Source: Hemicordylus capensis (lineage: Eukaryota > Chordata > Lepidosauria > Squamata > Cordylidae). From it: a DNA stretch of 64,000 nucleotides. The stretch covers positions 396,532,943 to 396,596,942 of the forward strand of contig NC_069657.1 in NCBI RefSeq assembly GCF_027244095.1, in the 5' to 3' direction. The first letter of the stretch is position 1. Each line of letters starts with the position of its first letter. Positions 61,489-64,000 of the stretch are shown piece by piece. Under the pieces are notes generated by a model. That model was not told the DNA's origin, did no database searches, and worked only from the letters and a program-made list of their open reading frames with translations. The translations under genes were made by a program, and so were the position numbers.

Positions 61489-62059
61489 CTCCGATTGTTA
61501 GCCCACTCAACACTACAGGCCCATATGCAAGGAGGCAATTTCTGGTAATGTGCAGGCTTCCCCACAAGCTTTTTGATGGCAGGCTTTCCCACAAAAAGTA
61601 CCACATAGGGGCTTCCCTTGCACCTTTGTGGTGAGCAGAAGCTAACACATATGGGAAAACAATCCTTCATTCTCATGGCAGGATTCACCATTATTCTAGG
61701 CTAGGTGGCCAGATTTGGCTTTTAAAAAGCCAAATTCTGGCTTACGGCCCATTTGACCCACGAGTATACCCCTTAGGTTCTGGCAACTCTGGTAGGCACT
61801 CTAGAGAGAAGTTTGGCTAGGACTTTAGCATGGTCCAAATACACAGGAGTCCTCTACTATTTTCTTAAATTGCTCCCTGCACTGGGTAACCTAAAAACTC
61901 CCTCCAACTCAGAAACATGGAAGTTATCTCTTCAGCACACAAGGGAACCATTTCTAGCTGTGGTAAGACTCAATGTGATCTATCACATTTATATCCTACC
62001 CATTTGTGAAACAGCTCAGGATGAAGTACACTGTATAATCCATGTTAATAATCCTCACA

Positions 62060-62240
62060 GTTGGGGATGGGGCCAAAGCTCAGTGGTAGAGCCTCTACTT
62101 TGCACGCAGAAGGTCCCTGCCAGCATCTCAAGGCAGGGCTGCAGAAAACTCCTGCTTGAAACCTTGGAAAGCCACTGCCAGTCAGACAATACTGAGCTAG
62201 ATGGATCAATGGTCTGACTCCATGGAAGGCAGATTCCTAA
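62060..62240 (+). repeat. tRNA-derived SINE
   Basis: A clear copy with AAAGCTCAGTGGTAGAGCCT (A box), AGAAGGTCCCTGCCAGCATC, CTCCTGCTTGAAACCTTGGA and ACTGAGCTAGATGGATCAAT. It is the same family as 10370-10560. Confidence 0.8.
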
Positions 62241-62429
62241 TTATCTGTGATGTTACCTTGGACCAATTACTAGTTTTGCATCTTAAAGGACTTAATGAGT
62301 GGTGATGTGAACTCGGATCCCTTAAATACAATACCAAACCGTATGTACTACAGCACACTGGCAGAACAGAATGCCCATGTTCTCTATACCAAATAACATA
62401 ATGATACATACTGAGATCTACATAGCCAA

Positions 62430-63305
62430 TGAATGCCAAACCAACAAATCCCAACTATACTTGAACAAATTTAATATATCATTATAATAGGCACAAATAA
62501 TATTGTACAGATATAACTCCCATAAATGACTAGAAAAAACTCATCCACTTGTTACTGAGTCCATATCTACTATAAAGTCCATACGAGGTACACATATACT
62601 GTAAAATCCACTACAGTGACCTCTGTTTTGAGTAAAGATCTTTATCAAGTGGAAAAAATGTAGAATATGGTCAAGTGACTCTTTCTGGAAACTGAGGCTT
62701 ATTGTTATGATGATTCTATCCAATACTCTCCAAAGTTCCAAACAGGAAATGAAAAACAATTTATCTTTGCCAAAAAGGCTACTGAAACTGTTACAAAGTG
62801 GTTTTTAAAAGCTCCTTCTGGCTTCCTCTTATTCTCTTAGAAAGGAACAGCATCACTTGAAACAGAGGTCATCGGGTCAACGTAGTGGATTTTACAGTAC
62901 ATGTGTACCTCATATGGACTTTATAATAGATATGGACTTAGTAACAAGTGGATGTGTTTTCTCTAGTCATTTATGGGAGTTGTTATATTTGTACAATACT
63001 ATTTGTGGCTATTATAATGATATAATTCTATCATAAGGTTGGTGCATGTTTTTTTAAACTTTTAATCAGATTTGTATTTTTATATTCCAATTTAATATTT
63101 TTATTAAATTGTGTAACTTTTATAGTCTTTTACAGTTTTAAATGTTTTGTAAACCATCTTGGGATTGTTTTAGTGAAAGGTGGTATACAAATTTAACAAT
63201 TCATACATAAATATGAATAAACTATAAACTATACTTGAACAGATTTAACATATTTATATTAAATTTGTTCAAGTGTAGTTGGGATCTGTTGGTTTGGCAT
63301 TCATG
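62430..63305. repeat. Large inverted repeat with an insertion in one arm
   Basis: The left arm (about 62430-62630, from AATGAATGCCAAACCAACAA) pairs with the right arm, ending TTGTTGGTTTGGCATTCATG-like at 63305. Paired inner blocks include GTACACATATACTGTAAAAT and the inverse, and AAACAGAGGTCA. The right arm is interrupted at about 63023-63258 by sequence with a LINE-like tail (AACCATCTTGGGATTG, GGTGGTATACAAAT). The family is not recognised. Confidence 0.8.
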
Positions 63306-64000
63306 TTCTCTGTACTGCAGTAGGTTTCACAAAACATGTAGGAATGAACCTGTCTTGGTCCATGTTTGCCCATGTTTGCAAGGACAGGCTAAGGAGACTG
63401 AATGGCTTTTGAAGTTGATGGATTTCCAGAATACAGTTGTGTATAAACCCTTCATTTTCCTTAGCGTAATCCTGTTTCAGCCAATTAGCTGACCATTGAT
63501 AGCACAGACCAGCCACTAGACTTTTTGCCTCATCTTGACCAACACATTGCTATGGTTTGCTTAAATTTCCCCCTAGCAAGAGAGGAGGTCAGTTGCCAGA
63601 TTGCTCCACTGCAACAGAACTGTTGCAGTCCACCCGCCCTACCTTCTCCAAAAGAACAACTGCTTGCCAATAAAAGAAGCTGCAACATTGGCATGGTGGT
63701 AGTGACAATGAAGTAAACCAGCCAGTTTAGCAGCTCCTCCCTTCTGTCTGGTTGTAAGGATACCAAAATATCTGAACGGGAATCTCGCAATCATGAACAC
63801 AAACAAGACAGTATGGAGAGAGACAGGGGCATTGTTAAGACTCATAGCCAGAACTCCTGCTGGGAGATGTAAGCTTCTTGGGATCTCCCCACACAGTCTG
63901 CACCCCTGCCTTGCTTCTAATCCTCCTGGGACTTTGGCCTTTGCCCACCATCTTCTGCCCTCTCCGACAGGTCCCTATGCAGGTTGAGACAGAGGGATGC

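Larger units (their letters stand above)
59450..64000 (-). other. NFKBIE: NFKBIE intron (window runs out inside it)
   Basis: No ankyrin-coding exon was found between the last exon and base 64000, so the last intron is at least 4.5 kb. It contains an L2 copy, a SINE and a large inverted repeat. Bases 59560-59800 hold loose repeats of GTACATGCATTGAA-like strings. Bases 61490-62060 and 63306-64000 show nothing I recognise. Confidence 0.6.

Overview
This window is vertebrate nuclear DNA, almost certainly from a squamate reptile (lizard or snake). The evidence is the repeat content: several Sauria SINEs (tRNA-derived, starting AGCCAGCGTGGTGTAGTGG), CR1 and L2 LINE relics with typical reptile 3' tails, and many small hAT-type inverted-repeat elements. 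I cannot name the species.

Three host genes are present, in the order also found on human chromosome 6p21.1. HSP90AB1 lies on the + strand (promoter at about 12.5 kb, coding exons 14378-30810). It is complete: 11 coding exons, all with GT-AG introns, encode a 725-residue cytosolic HSP90-beta ending in MEEVD. SLC35B2, the Golgi PAPS transporter, lies tail to tail with it on the - strand (34826-49142). It is also complete: four coding exons, of which the first holds only 11 coding bases inside a CpG island at 48.7-49.5 kb, give 434 residues. Farther right on the - strand, the last coding exon of NFKBIE (I-kappa-B epsilon) ends at 59384; its ankyrin exons must lie beyond base 64000.

Layout. Bases 1-12400 are upstream flank with no coding exon I can support: an L2 tail, a CR1 relic, SINEs, a nested stack of two hAT palindromes inside a SINE (4757-6276), and an unexplained GC-rich patch at 8.9-9.6 kb. 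Bases 12430-31285 are HSP90AB1, greatly enlarged by repeats, chiefly intron 4 (6.9 kb, with a LINE lacking a reverse transcriptase domain and a diverged satellite of about 150 bp) and intron 3 (a Tc1/mariner-like foldback). Bases 31286-34825 hold the two gene tails. Bases 34826-49460 are SLC35B2, with an 11-kb intron 1 containing a 201-bp tandem triplication, three hAT elements with 8-bp target duplications and an L2 relic. Bases 49500-56830 are a repeat-rich spacer (CR1, SINEs, long inverted repeats). Bases 56830-59449 are the NFKBIE 3' UTR and last coding exon, and 59450-64000 is NFKBIE intron with an L2 copy and a large inverted repeat.

The three genes are not a pathway: a chaperone, a sulfate-donor transporter and an NF-kappa-B inhibitor that happen to be long-standing neighbours. 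I found no new coding system. The unusual content is the dense set of palindromic transposons and their nesting. I saw no retroviral or LTR element that I could support.
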